Below are positions 21,978 to 33,119 of a DNA stretch of 64,000 nt, piece by piece. The position numbers and the translations under genes are program-made. The notes beneath the pieces were generated by a model. That model saw only the letters and a program-made list of their open reading frames with translations, did not search any database and was not told where the DNA came from. Origin of the DNA: Fistulifera solaris (Eukaryota > Bacillariophyta > Bacillariophyceae > Naviculales > Stauroneidaceae); assembly GCA_030295235.1 (NCBI GenBank), contig AP026128.1, positions 372,001 to 436,000 on the forward strand, in the 5' to 3' direction. Position 1 is the first letter of the stretch, and every line of letters starts with the position of its first letter.

Positions 21978-24278
21978 TTACGTCATGGCGGGAAGGATGA
22001 AGTGGAACATGGCCAACTTGGCCTTGAGCGGATTCGAGCTCATTGGAGTAGTTCCGTCGTCGCTCAACAACACGAAGTTGTATTCTCCCTGCATTCGTGC
22101 AACGACGGGTGTTAAATCCAGCATCGGTTTAACCGAAAGCGGTGCTGTGCTTGTATACTCAAAGCTTTCCCCGGGCTTTAAGGTCGGCTGGCGGCCTGTA
22201 ACACCCGGTCCTTGTACGACATCCTTATGAGGACTGCCAACGGTTTGAATCTCAAATCGACGTGACACCAACTGAATGGAGCGGCTATTTTCGTTCGTAA
22301 TACGGATGTTGTAAGCAAAGCAATGTTTGTCTTGGCGATCATCGGATCGTTCAGGACGGTAGGACGTTGTCACTTCGACACGGACATTGTCCGTCACCTC
22401 TTCAGATGAGTCATTCAATTTCACCTTGATCAACCCAGTTTTCATGTCCTCATCGCCAGGAAGTGTTGAAGAAGGCGTTGCCGCGGTGCTGGGGTTGGCA
22501 GGGGCACTCTTCGCGGCAGCTTTCGGGGGTTCACTGTAGTCGTCATCATCGTCATCCTCGTCGTCTTCCTCTTCATCCTCGACTCGGAATGGTTGTACAC
22601 GCTGGTCCTGTGGGAAAATGAAATGAAAGGTTCCCAACTCAGCAGTAGCTTCGCCTTTGCTCTTCAACTGTTCTTCCGATGCCGTAGTTTGACCAGGCGC
22701 CAAAGTGACGTAACGATATTCACCACGCATTCGGGCAGCAATAATAGTGGTGCCAAGCGGACGCACACTCAAAGGCGCAGTGCTGGTGTATTCGAAAACT
22801 TCTCCGGGTGCCAGAATGGGAGTACGTCCTGTCACTCCTTCTCCCTGAACAACATCTTTCATGCTGCTACCCACAGTTTGAATTTCGAAGCGACGACCCA
22901 ACAGCTGGATCGTATCCGTCGGCGAGTTGTTGGTAATTCGGATTGTATACTGAAAACAGTGTTTGCGCATCGGAGGGTCGGACTGCTCATGATTGTACGA
23001 AGAGGTGACTTCAACACTCAGCGGACCGGTTGTCGTCTTGCTGGACGATTCCACCGGTATCGTCAGTTCTCCTCTGGTAACATCAGTATCGCCTGGCAAT
23101 CTAGGACGTCCACCCGACGCTTCGGAGACCGCAGCTTCTCTGGCGCGATCCGCGCCAGTCTTGGGGCGCTTATCCTCCTCGTCGTCATCGTCATCATCGT
23201 CGTCGTCATCCTCGCTCCGACTGCTAAGACTCTTACCGAGCTGCTGACGTCGAATTTTTTTGACTTCGTCACGCGCTTCTTGCAGGGCCTTTTCCATGGC
23301 CTTAACTCTGGACTCGGGCGTCTCCGGCAACTTTCCCAGAATTTCCTTGGCCCGCTCTTGCTTCTTTTTGTTATCTTCTTCAAGTTCATCCATCAAACGA
23401 CGCATGGTTCGCTCACGACGCGCTTTGGCCTCCCGGTCTTCTCGGACACCCGGATTGCGCATATCTTCCTCGTACTGGCGTTGTTGCTGTTCGAGGTTTT
23501 TGCGACGCTCGGCCATCATCGCCCTTCCTCTCGCGACACGATCTTCGCGAATCTGACGATCCAGCAACGACATACTGCGGTTGGGACTCAATCCGATTTT
23601 GTAAATTTCGGTGTGCACCGCGTATCCTCGCTTTTCGACCGCTTCGGCGTCAATGCCCGGAGGAGGTCCGCCGAGTTTCTTGGCCAGATTTTTCAAATAA
23701 TCAATCTTTTCCTGATCCGCACCAAGCTGAATAGCGTCTCTCAAACGATCATTCACTCCAAACCAAGGATCTTTCGCGAGGCGGCGCTTCAAATCGTTGT
23801 TGGCCTCCACCCAACCGGCGTGATCCTTTCTTCGACGCAAATCGGGCAAGTCATTTTTCCGGATTTGACGCATGACGTTGACATTCTCACCGCGTTCATC
23901 CGCCGACATGGTTTGGACCAATTGATCATCCGGAATTGTCTTTTCTTCTTCACGAAAGAGACGGGAAGGACGGGGTTTGATTAAAGGATTCGGGTCGAAC
24001 GGATCCATCTTCAATCCGGTAAAAGGAGATTTCGCACCGGTGTAACTCGACAAACGAACATCATCATCCTCGTCGTCATCTTCGTCTTCATCATCTTCGT
24101 CCTCATCGTCGTCCATTCCTAGAAAGCCAGAGCTCGAAAGTTCCAAATAGGACGGAGGACGAACATATGTCACGGCCGAAGATGAGAAGGGCGATATCAC
24201 CGACGATATTGTAGGCACAAATGCCTCGGCATTTTCGGAGGCCAAAAACAAGAAGTACGCAAACGCTGCTGTTCTCAT
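21978..24278 (-). CDS. Plastid-type acidic protein with two ApaG domains
   Basis: Intact ORF of ~766 residues from the ATG at 24278; an upstream in-frame ATG at 24389 would hide the signal peptide. The N-terminus MRTAAFAYFLFLASENAEAF is a signal peptide with an AEAFVP motif near the cleavage site, like diatom plastid presequences. A long acidic stretch (DDDEDEDDEDEDD) and a charged helical middle with coiled-coil character follow. The C-terminal half carries two similar ApaG (DUF525) domains, each with HCF.Y.IRITN, RRFEIQTVGS, KDVVQG.GVTGR.P.L.PGE.FEYTSTAPLSV and GEY. A second Asp-rich linker separates them. Bacterial ApaG is a single small domain of unclear role. In eukaryotes the domain occurs in PDIP38 and some F-box proteins, where it mediates protein contacts. 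The role here is unknown; binding or scaffolding in the plastid is inference. Confidence 0.82.
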   Translation of the reverse strand: MRTAAFAYFLFLASENAEAFVPTISSVISPFSSSAVTYVRPPSYLELSSSGFLGMDDDEDEDDEDEDDDEDDDVRLSSYTGAKSPFTGLKMDPFDPNPLIKPRPSRLFREEEKTIPDDQLVQTMSADERGENVNVMRQIRKNDLPDLRRRKDHAGWVEANNDLKRRLAKDPWFGVNDRLRDAIQLGADQEKIDYLKNLAKKLGGPPPGIDAEAVEKRGYAVHTEIYKIGLSPNRSMSLLDRQIREDRVARGRAMMAERRKNLEQQQRQYEEDMRNPGVREDREAKARRERTMRRLMDELEEDNKKKQERAKEILGKLPETPESRVKAMEKALQEARDEVKKIRRQQLGKSLSSRSEDDDDDDDDDDEEDKRPKTGADRAREAAVSEASGGRPRLPGDTDVTRGELTIPVESSSKTTTGPLSVEVTSSYNHEQSDPPMRKHCFQYTIRITNNSPTDTIQLLGRRFEIQTVGSSMKDVVQGEGVTGRTPILAPGEVFEYTSTAPLSVRPLGTTIIAARMRGEYRYVTLAPGQTTASEEQLKSKGEATAELGTFHFIFPQDQRVQPFRVEDEEEDDEDDDDDDYSEPPKAAAKSAPANPSTAATPSSTLPGDEDMKTGLIKVKLNDSSEEVTDNVRVEVTTSYRPERSDDRQDKHCFAYNIRITNENSRSIQLVSRRFEIQTVGSPHKDVVQGPGVTGRQPTLKPGESFEYTSTAPLSVKPMLDLTPVVARMQGEYNFVLLSDDGTTPMSSNPLKAKLAMFHFILPAMT

Positions 24279-25147
24279 TTGACCGCAATAGAAGGGAGAT
24301 TGTAAGCAGAAGTTCTTATCAAATGAAGAGGAGGAGGAAATATTGATCTCGCAATCCCAGCAATGAGATCGAGAGGTGAAGATGCGCAAAGATCATCATG
24401 AGAATTGCGGAACGAGAGTGTCACACGAAGTAGAACTATTCGGGAGGACTGAATGAGTCATTTTTCGTTCGTACGAGATCTACGTACGGAGCCAAGCCAA
24501 GCATCTGCTCACCGATGACGTGGAACGTGAACATCGTTCGTGTCTCAATGACGTCGCGGCCGTGACTCTCCAACAAACAGTAGACGGAAACGACAAATTA
24601 TTCACGAAACGACTAGGGTGGTCTGCCATACGAGTCTAGCCGACGATTCTATCTGAACCACAGAACAAAGTAACGTGAAATAATATTATCGTCACGCAAC
24701 TTGATGTTCAAATAATAATCATGACATTTCTATTAAAGCATCACGACGACGGTCTTCCTCTCTCTGCTCTTGCGCTTCATCAACCGTTCTCTCTAGAATG
24801 TCTACTACCTACTTCAAGCAGCATGCAGTCACAAACATCATTCATTTGCAATTAAGCTGCAAAAACGTGAAGCAATAGGTCATCAACAATAACATCATCT
24901 GCAAGGAATGCATCGATCAACAATGCCATAACGGTTCTTCCAATGGTAACTATAGCATCAATTACTGACTCGATTTTTACGGTTAAGGAACTTCTTTCCA
25001 GCATAAATGAATCCTGATCTATGAATTGCGTCTTTTCTAACATGGTGTAATACACTCTCTTCAAGCATTTATCAGTCGTCAGATGACAGAATATGTAGCT
25101 TCTTTACAAAAGCGGAGGTAAGATACATGTACAGGCTACTCATCTAT
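24279..25147. other. Intergenic, 0.9 kb
   Basis: Between the ApaG gene 5' end and the 3' end of the small membrane-protein gene. TGACGT cores occur near 24517 and 24549. The short minus-strand ORF at 24852-25064 lacks any recognisable feature. Nothing else seen. Confidence 0.45.
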
Positions 25148-25990
25148 TTAAGGTTCCGATTCTTTCCTCGAAAATCGGTTCGGAGAGAAAAGCGGCCTAC
25201 TTGCCAACACGATGCCGGATACAGCTGCAATGGCCAAAGCAGCTATCGACAATATGCCTGTTACCGTCTGAGAGGATTTGGCAAGGTACAAACGAAAGGC
25301 AGTCACTGTCATTTCCCACAAATTCAACAGCTTGATGCCGTCTGTAGCGTAGGAAGTCAGAAACGACCAGAGATGTAGCTTCATAGCCAACATCGCCGAC
25401 ACCAAAAGGTGCGAGCCCTCTTTCGATCGGGCCGCAAGAGGTCAAATTCTAGAATGGCTCGGGTTGTCACAGAATTGAGAAAAGCAAACAAGCTCATAAA
25501 GAAGCTCCAACGCGTAAACGTAAACTCATAGGGACACACTTGCATCATGAAATCATGGCACGATTTGGCTGGAATCGAGTGGCTTCCGAGAAGGAGAAAA
25601 CCGTTGGCAGTGGCTGTCGACACCACGATGACATTGAGACTGAGTATAACAGAAAGCAGAGAGAAAACGTGGTATAGAATGTAGGTCTCAGTCATCCATT
25701 TGTGCTTTCGTGGGTATTCTTGCGAGCTACCGGAAAGTGCAAACATTGCGCCAAACGCACTCTGCGACCATGGTCTGATTCGTAAGATACATGCATTTTG
25801 ACTCAAACAAAGATGCTTCTGGACTTACCCCAGCGATTAAAGATGAGGGAACTCTCATCCCATTGAAGAAGGAAGACGCCATGTCGGCATAATCTGGAAT
25901 CGCACGGAGGGCGACGGTGCGAGACCCTTTCACAAGCGCATGATGAGTTGCGGGTGTGCTTACGAAAGAAAGAACGGAAAAAGCCGTCAT
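25148..25990 (-). CDS. Predicted small multi-pass membrane protein
   Basis: Not recognised. Exon 1 (25990-25829, MTAFSVLSFVSTPATHHALVK to SLIAG) joins exon 2 at 25761 (SAFGAMFALSGSSQEY) by removing a 67-bp GT-AG intron in phase 0. Hydrophobic segments include ILYHVFSLLSVILSLNVIVV, SFFMSLFAFLNSVTT, LHLWSFLTSYA and VTGILSIAALAIAAVSGIVL, so about four membrane spans. The frame breaks near 25415-25423 (CCC and TTT runs on +). One extra base gives DRKEGSHLLVSAMLAMK or DRKRGSHLLVSAMLAMK and links to the last hydrophobic part. Predicted length is about 260 residues. Two spliced exons with consistent hydrophobicity support a real gene. Confidence 0.62.
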
Positions 25991-26713
25991 GCCGCCGGTT
26001 CAAGGAATGTAAATGAGGCGAAGAGCGTTGAGGTTGCTGTACGGGCAACATTATACAATTGAAGTGATGATAAGAACGATGAAAGACGAAGAAAAGTGAT
26101 TTTGAATATTTTGGTGACATTCATTCGAAATCTTTTTTGTTTCTTCGTTTCAAAGAACTCAGAAATATTCTATAGATTAAAGAGTAGATGTGGTGTCTTA
26201 CAGCTACTCGGTCCACCTTATGCCCCAATGTATGCCGTGACTGTTCCGGGACCGTGACTAAAAAACTAAAAAGCCATCTTCAAGAACCAAGCACCATGGC
26301 GGGAAAAGAAGAAAGCGTTATGTGCAATCCGTGGTATGAGAAGCTACCAATGATAAAGCGAATTCCGGGTACCGCAAAGACTTGACAGGGTACATATATT
26401 GTTACACTCTCCGATCTTCGCATTTTTCCACCGCAACATTCTTCGCGGTTTCATGGATCAACAAAAAAATTGCAAGCATCAGCCGTTTTCATCGCGTGTC
26501 TTGATCCACGATCAACGCGAGGAGCCCACACGCTGTTATTATTTCTTGCGGGAAAACGCAGCCGCATTAGAGGCGAATGACAATTTAATGTTTCGTTCTC
26601 ATTAATTTTTGCCTTGCTTTAAAAGTATCATATTATTAATCAAAACCACACGTTGTATCAGTAAAGTCAATTGTGTTGTTTATCAAGAGCGGAAACATAA
26701 AAAAAAGAAGAAA
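25991..26713. other. Divergent intergenic region
   Basis: Separates the membrane-protein gene (-) from the DUF6824 gene (+). Short ORFs at 26188-26605 have no support. Nothing notable seen. Confidence 0.45.
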
Positions 26714-28239
26714 ATGACTTCCGGATATTCGTCGCAAAGGGCAGTCGTCCCGTCAAAGTGATAATAAGCCGGGATCAGTCGATTCTCGCTAAACGTCATT
26801 TACCTCGACAACTTCGGGGCGACTCAAATTTCATTCTCGTGGGAAATCGAAACAAGAAAGGAAAGTTTGTTTTACTTTCTCGCCCGAAAATCAAGCTCAC
26901 GCACGTACTATCGAAAACGTCCTTGACCTCGTCGCCCAGCCGAGAAGCCACGGACACAGCGTCCAGTAACACCGAGACTGCCGCGACAACTCTTCACAGC
27001 GGTTCCGATTCCGAGCAAGAAGTCAAACATGATTACGAGTCGGATGCGAGCGGTTTTCACTCGAGAGTGAATCCTTCCCGCAGTGAGGACAGCAGCCCAG
27101 GAAATTCGGACAAGCCATTGATTCCGAAAATGGGACCGCAAGATGTTAACGTCCTTGAAGAAAATGAATACCTTGTTGAGCTATGTCGAAAATATAAGTC
27201 GCGCTGTCAAGACACGGAAGCTTTGAAGGAAGAGATTCTTGCATGGGTCCACGGAAAGGGTGGAAATTTTGTTGTGCCGACGAAAGGAGTCTTTACGGTT
27301 GCCCCGTTTTCGACAGTGGACGGCTTTCTGCAACGTATAATTGACGGTGCAACGCAGAAGAAAACTAAGATGGTGGTGCCGAGCCCATTGAAATCAAAGA
27401 GCAAAACGAAGAATGCATCTCCTCGTCCGATGGCCTCCCCTTCCCACGAAAGCAAAGGGCAAATCCAAACAGCTCTGTTTTCCCGAAGGTTCGATAGTTC
27501 CAAATGACGTAGATGTGCTTTTGGGTCGTGGTAATCACACTGCATACCGCGAGGGTAACCTAAACTTCCGAAAGTACTGCTGGGCGCTGCGCGAGGGTAC
27601 GATTACAATATGTTGACAATTGACCCGTTCGAAACGCAATGAAATGGCTCATACATCATCTTACTGATATTTCTCTTTCTTTGACAGAATACAAAAAGAT
27701 TCCTCGAAACGAGAAGCGCCGTCTTGCCCAGGCAGTTGTAGATCGAGTTCACGCAGAAGGAGGACGATTTTTGGAACCGTCTGGTGACGCTTTTATTGTT
27801 GCGAGCGAAGCTAGAGCCCTTGAGAAGGTTTGCCAGGCTCTACGTGAGAAGAAATGGGAATCTCGTAAATCCCTGCTCGGTCCGGAATACAGCGGCACGC
27901 CTGTACAAAAAGAAAGCAAGCCTCAATTCGACAAGACTCTCAAGTTCAGCAAAGTAAACTTGGCAAAGGAGATGGCAATGAAGAAGGCACCAACTTCTGT
28001 AACTCCAAGCTGGCAGCAGCCAGCGCAATCGAAAACCCCTTGAAGCTGTTGCACCGCAATCTGTGAACGAGGAGCTTGAAGTCGGATCACGCATCGAAGT
28101 GTATTGGCCACTGGACCAGAAGTATTATGCAGCAACAGTTAAAGCTGTAAATGGTGGTTACGTCCATATTGAATACGAGTTAGACGGCGTTCTTGAGTGG
28201 CTCAACTTGTCCGAACACACTTTCCGGACGATTTCGTGA
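26714..28239 (+). CDS. DUF6824 protein with C-terminal Tudor-like domain
   Basis: Nuclear or regulatory function is suspected but unproven. The start ATG is at 26714 (MTSGYSSQRAVVPSK). A degenerate first DUF6824-like segment has EYLVELCRKYKSRC and KGGNFVVPTKGVFTVA. The intact one is NDVDVLLGRGNHTAYREGN, FRKYCWALREEYKKIPRNEK and GGRFLEPSGDAFIVAS; an intron at 27597-27687 is needed to join it. The C-terminus RIEVYWPLDQKYYAATVKAV, GGYVHIEYELDGVLEWLNL resembles a Tudor-type fold. There are three frame breaks: the A run 26755-26757 (one base missing), about 27461-27470 (one extra or two missing) and 28032-28039 in the AAAACCCC run (one extra or two missing). Each join restores sensible sequence. 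A second DUF6824 gene lies at 32035-33119. Confidence 0.72.
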
Positions 28240-28448
28240 AGTGGAGCGACTATTGAGGAGTATACTCATTCTAGATACCGTCCTTAGAAAGACTGGACCC
28301 AAGTAAAATGCTTAGTTATATAATTTTTCACATTAAAAATGATTTGCATTGATCAATTGCACCATTTTACGATTATACAATATTGGGTCGCCGATAAAGA
28401 AACGGACGTGTAGTCTTAACTATACTTTGTTTCAGCTATAGAAAAGTA

Positions 28449-29220
28449 TTAGGAGAGTCCCTGCGGATAGAGATCTGGTCTCATCCAAGGAATTAGTGCC
28501 AGAATCAATGCCTGCTCGTAGTAGTGTGATCGATCTACGAGTCCATCGGTTAATACACCGACTACGCCCAAGCCTTGCTTTGATTTTTCGATGTCAAAAA
28601 CCTTGTCTGTTGCATCCCCTAGTTCCATTCCCTTCTGCACAGCTTCTGATATTTTCCACGGCAAGGGAAAGGCCGCAGCTTTGGCTAAGCCGAAGACTGG
28701 TCGCTGGTCTCCGTAGTATGTTGTTGTGTCTTTACTCGCTAACATGTCAACCGAAAGGGCTTCTCGACGCCCATAAATCGCCATCCAAGCCATGCAGTAG
28801 AGATCTTTCGTTTCGTGTTCCCCGTTACCGTTCATGGTGGGGTCTGCTTCGTTCGCGGTGTCTCCGGCTGTTCTCCTATCCGGCGTCCTCCACTCCAATC
28901 CTCCTTCCATGCCGATCGCAACGTGTGGCGCCTTGCCATTCCTCTTGCAGAATGCCGCAAAAGCTCCCTTGGCGCGATTCTTGGCACCTTCACACGTTTC
29001 GTCGTCACCGAACGGCTGATCCGCAATGCCCGAGGGCACGTCAAAACTTTGTACGACCACTTGAACGTTGCGGTCGGGTCGCTCCATGAGCTGTCGGAGA
29101 GCCCGTTCGGCGGCCCGAATCTTGAGCCGGATTGCGCGTCCCTACGGCGACGCGGAGAATGAACGTGTGCGGACGCTCCTCGGTCGTAAAAATATCCGTA
29201 ATAATAGAAGTCAAGGACAT
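28449..29220 (-). CDS. Inosine/xanthosine triphosphatase (YjjX family)
   Basis: House-cleaning enzyme predicted to hydrolyse non-canonical purine NTPs (ITP/XTP) so they do not enter nucleic acids. Visible family features: N-terminal VAVGTRNP; FDVPSGIADQPFGDDETCEGAKNRA; VAIGMEGGLEW; late ELGDATDKVFDIEKSKQGLG; VGVLTDGLVDRSHYYEQAL and ALIPWM. The start at 29220 (MSLTSIITDIFTTEERPHTF) puts the conserved VGTRN near the N-terminus. The ORF beginning at 29087 lacks this strand. A frame break lies near 29124-29130 (CCGG/GC), where one extra or two missing bases would join VGTRNP to LKIRAAERALRQL. About 240 residues, slightly longer than bacterial YjjX (~170-180), with an insert after EGGLEW. It is convergent with the DUF6824 gene. 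Confidence 0.85.
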
Positions 29221-30391
29221 GATAAATTAAAACCAAAATTGTTGCTGGATAGACTGTGAGCCATAAAAATGACGGCGTTTGTTTTTGCACTCATCCGTAT
29301 GCGCAATAATTATTTGCACCTGCCTGGCATGCGCGGCTTTGCATCTTCCGGGACTGATTATTAGTTGAGTCGGTAGTTGTAGAACCTACTCTTACCGCGA
29401 TAATAAACAATGATGAGATCGCGAAATATAATTATGCTTGCATTAAGCGTAGACTAACACATACCGACCATATCATCGTGAAATTCTACCAGGAACGTCA
29501 ATATAATTAGACTTTGAAGCTGCTCTTACAATTCTAGTTGGTCGGTGCTTAGGGCGCAAGCAAACAATTGGGTTCTCGGGACTGTGTTGAGTCGTCGGAT
29601 CCTGCTTGTACTCTGTACAAGATATCATGAACCGTCCGCACGTCGAATCGGTATACGCGATTAGTGGCAGCAACATTCGAGAGCAATACGTCGACACACG
29701 TCGACCATGAGCTACCTTGAGAATACAAACTGGAATTGCAGCGGCGTTTTTATTAACAGAAGTGAGGAGAGAAGTAGGTGGACAACATCGTGTTTGAGCG
29801 CAATGCAAGGGCCGTCGGATGACTAAAAATATAATGTACTCGAATAGGTGACGAAGTGTCGACGTCGTCGGGCGGAACCCGTCCTCCAAACAATATTTTC
29901 GAATGCCTGGCGTATTGCTATACTAAGTTGTTGATGCAATAAACAGTCGGTATTATTAACTACGAAAGAGAATTGTTTGGCGATGGTTGGAGAGAGATGC
30001 GTGCCGCGTGGCGTGAACTTGAAACGGGACGCCCCGCACTGTCAAGTCACAGTGGTAGAAGTTGTGCGGGATTCAGAACGTTTCGAACATTCACTGTCAA
30101 ACGGCATCACCTTTTCTAAAACACCTTAACAGTTCACGCTATAAATCCACGCACATGCAAGAACATTCCAGCATAAAAGGTGTTGTGCAAGAGCGTTGCT
30201 TCTCAGCGTGGAATACAATTAGGGGCGAAACGGAAGGGAGAAAGTTCCGGCGCGAATGAGCGCAGTTCCGAGGTCAACGAATTGTCGTTATATCTTGTAT
30301 CCCATTCATTCAAATCGAGCGAAAAAAGGAGCGGTTCGACGGCAAGCGCTCACTTGGCGGATCTTCGCAGCCTCGTTTCATTCCTCGTCCT
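29221..30391. other. Intergenic, 1.2 kb
   Basis: Holds a dispersed repeat copy around 29346-29396 (core TTCCGGGACTGA, then TTGAGTCG and AGAACCTAC) shared with 62393-62446. The minus ORF at 29473-29889 has no recognisable domain and is not called. Confidence 0.5.
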
Positions 30392-31851
30392 ATGGTGGAC
30401 CAAATGAGCACAGGCACCATGTTTCTGCCTTCGATCTCTTCGAGCGATTCACCCATCTGTCATTGGCCTTGTGATGTAGTCAGCAGCTCGTTTACCTCAC
30501 CAGCGAGACAGACTTATCGCAACCGAAGCCGGCCCATGGAGGGTCAAGATATCACAGCTTCCTCGTCTTCTTCTGCGTCGTCCCCCGCGTCATTGCACAA
30601 TCACAGTCTCGCTGAAGGGCATCGCTACGAAGAGAAGTCTCCCGATAACCAGGAAGAAGACAGAAAGCCCATGGCGATAGCCAAATGCATGAGCGATCAT
30701 ACAAGTCCTTCCTTTGAAATGCGCATGACATTCTCCGAAGATTGCGACGACGATCATCGTGCGTTTCATACTGCGAGCGCGTTGGGTATCCTGGATGGCG
30801 ATCACATTGGCATTGGTATCATCCCACACGCTCCCGAGTTTCTGTTGCAGACCTATCAGCATTTCGCCGCTCCCCCCGAATACGAATCATATCCTAACAC
30901 CCAGGCGGAGGAAGAGAAAGAGGAAATTGAACAGCAAAAGATGCACGAGGAGCTGCAAGAAGCATTCTACATGGATCATCCGGCGAATACGCAAGCGGAT
31001 TATACCAGCGATAAGACGAAAGCCGTGAAAGTCTGGCGTCGATCCTCGAGAGTCAAAGCAGCGAAAGTCGTCCGGTCCCGCAAGTCACCTGCCAAGTTCA
31101 AGAGCCCTCGAAAGTCAGCAGGTCGACACATGAAAGAAGAGCCGGCTGAGGTTCCCCCGGAAATCAAACCTACGGAGCGCGAAATGAATAGTGCCGTGAA
31201 TCGGCGCCAACAAGAAGCCCTTCAGCAGTGGTACGGAAAGTTGAACGAGCTCAATCAGTTTCGAATTGCGAAAGGTCATTGCAACGTTCCACAGCAGTAC
31301 CCTCCAAACCCTCAGCTCGGCATTGTAAGTGTACTGTGTGCTTGTGCTCAAAAACATTTCGTTACGATTAATCTCATCTGGAATCCTCACTTCGATCACA
31401 GTGGGTGAATAAACAGCGAATGGAGAAGAAATTCATGGACGACGGAGAAAAGTCATCCATGACGGAGGATCGAAAGCGACAATTAGAAATGATAGGTTTC
31501 ACTTGGGCGAAGCGTAAGGGTGACTACTCGTGGAACGAGAAGTTTCGTGAGTTGGAGGAGTTTAAACGAATGAACGGGCATGTGGATGTTCCGACAAAGT
31601 ACGAGGAAAACAAGGCCTTGGGACGATGGGTCAGCACGCAACGTTCGCAATACAAACTCTTCATGCAAGGCCAGAGATCGCATATGACTCAAGAGCGTCT
31701 GGATGAGCTTGTGGCCATTGGGTTCAAATTCGACATGACAACAGCACCGCCAAAGCCCGCGAGTCGCAGAGGACGCAGCCGTTACATCGAAGAAGAGGAG
31801 GATGATGACGACGATGATGATTATGAATCAGATGAAGCGTATTCAGTTTAG
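30392..31851 (+). CDS. Helicase-associated (HA) domain protein without a helicase core
   Basis: Contains two HA repeats. One is ALQQWYGKLNELNQFRIAKG, CNVPQQY, LGI/WVNKQR, RKRQLEMIGFTW. The other is YSWNEKFRELEEFKRMNGH, VDVPTKYEENKALGRWVSTQ, LDELVAIGFKF. They are joined across a 77-bp intron (31325-31401) that rebuilds the LG-WV motif. The N-terminal ~230 residues are low in complexity, with a basic segment (RSSRVKAAKVVRSRKSPAKF) that could be a nuclear signal. The C-terminus is an Asp/Glu tail. In bacteria HA domains follow helicase cores and may bind nucleic acid; diatoms have many stand-alone versions. DNA binding or a transcription role is inference. The start at 30392 (MVDQMSTG) is preferred; an alternative ATG is at 30404. 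The frame is intact. Confidence 0.82.
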
Positions 31852-32034
31852 ACAGCGTCTTATGCTTGATGCTGGCCGACTTTGAAAGTCTATTGGCCAA
31901 AAATGAAAAAGAAACACTCTCTTTCTTCATCCGTTTTTCTACACTAGTGATCAACAATTTAAAAAATTACAATTTCATGGTATCGGATAACTTATATATA
32001 AACAACGATCTGCGATTTGTCTGCGTTTGACTGG

Positions 32035-33119
32035 TTAAGGCATATTGATCAAGTCGTGCACCTTCTTGTTTGATGTAGGCTTGATCGGAACTACCGCTTC
32101 GCCATCTTCATCGAAAATGTCGTCAATGGGACCGAGTTCCGAATCCAGAAAATCAGCCAGCATGGATCGGGAAAAGTCGCTTTGGAGTGATTCGAATGCT
32201 GGAGGTGGAATGTTCTGCGGCGCTTCCGACTGCTGGGGTTGGGTATTACAACTGTTTAGGTTCATTGTGCCATTCATGTGAGCGACTCGCTGCACAGTCA
32301 AAGGAGTTCCGTTGAAATACTGTTGAAAGAGGGGCGCAAATCTGGATCCGTAAGCTAGATGTGCGAACTGCGGCATTCTTCCCATCGCTGAACTACTGTT
32401 GCTCTTGATTTGCCCGAGAAGAATCTGGTTGACCTGATCGAAATGACTATTCACCGAAGGTTGGTTGTAAAGCCCTCCATTTACTCCAGCGAGGCTTTCT
32501 GCACTAACCCTCCTCACTTCTGCGATCATTTGCTGACTCTTCTGACGACGAATAGTCTTCGATTTGGTGCTAGACTTATATTTTAAGTGCAATAGATTTC
32601 GAAAGCTGGAACAAACGTATCGAGTTAGAGAGACAAAAACAGAATTCGACGAGCGTTCACCACTTGAGAACCAAGTACTTACTTTTGACCCGTTTTCTCT
32701 CGTGCGTTATGATCGCCTACCTCGTACCATCGTCCGCCTTCTATCTTCACAAATCCTCCCTCTGGACTGGCACTTCGAATGTCCTCAACAACTTTCGAGA
32801 CAATAGCGGACTTATCAAGTTTCGTGACAGCCTTTTCGTAATCATGAATATAAGACTCAATTAACGAGCGGAAGTGCTGATTGCCAGGATGATTGAATGC
32901 TTTATGGCCTCTAGAAATTGAACAGAAGTGAGAAACAAGTAATGATGTATCGGACTGCGAGAAAATGTTGAAGCAGCAACCTTACCGTGCACAAATAACA
33001 TCTCGGTTACCCGGTTTGAAAGACGCTGGTAACGCCTTCATCTCTTCATTCTCTGTCGTTGATGGATGGCTGTCGAAATCAATTGAATGATTCATGGTAT
33101 CGATGGATGCATTCAACAT
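32035..33119 (-). CDS. DUF6824 domain protein
   Basis: Three exons: 33119-32986, 32910-32683 and 32605-32035, with GT-AG introns of 75 and 77 bp. The frame is intact (310 residues). The domain is textbook for the family: NRDVICARGHKAFNHPGNQH, FRSLIESYIHDYEKAVTKLD, KSAIVSKVVEDIRS, GGFVKIEGGRWYEVGDHNAR, EKTGQNFRNLLHLKYKSSTK. The C-terminal half is low in complexity and ends with an acidic motif (LADFLDSELGPIDDIFDEDG) that looks like an activation-type or interaction segment (inference). The start is either 33119 or 33095 (MNHSIDFD); both are in frame and the domain is unaffected. The biochemical function of the domain is not known to me; a nuclear role is plausible from the basic KYKSSTKSKTIRRQK stretch. 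Confidence 0.85.

Noticed and set aside
22593-23984. 463-codon plus-strand ORF
   Set aside because: Antisense shadow of the ApaG protein; its Ser- and Val-rich runs mirror the Asp/Glu-rich stretches of the true gene.
29473-29889. 138-codon minus-strand ORF
   Set aside because: No domain, no helix or membrane pattern, no neighbouring exon that extends it, and poor start context.
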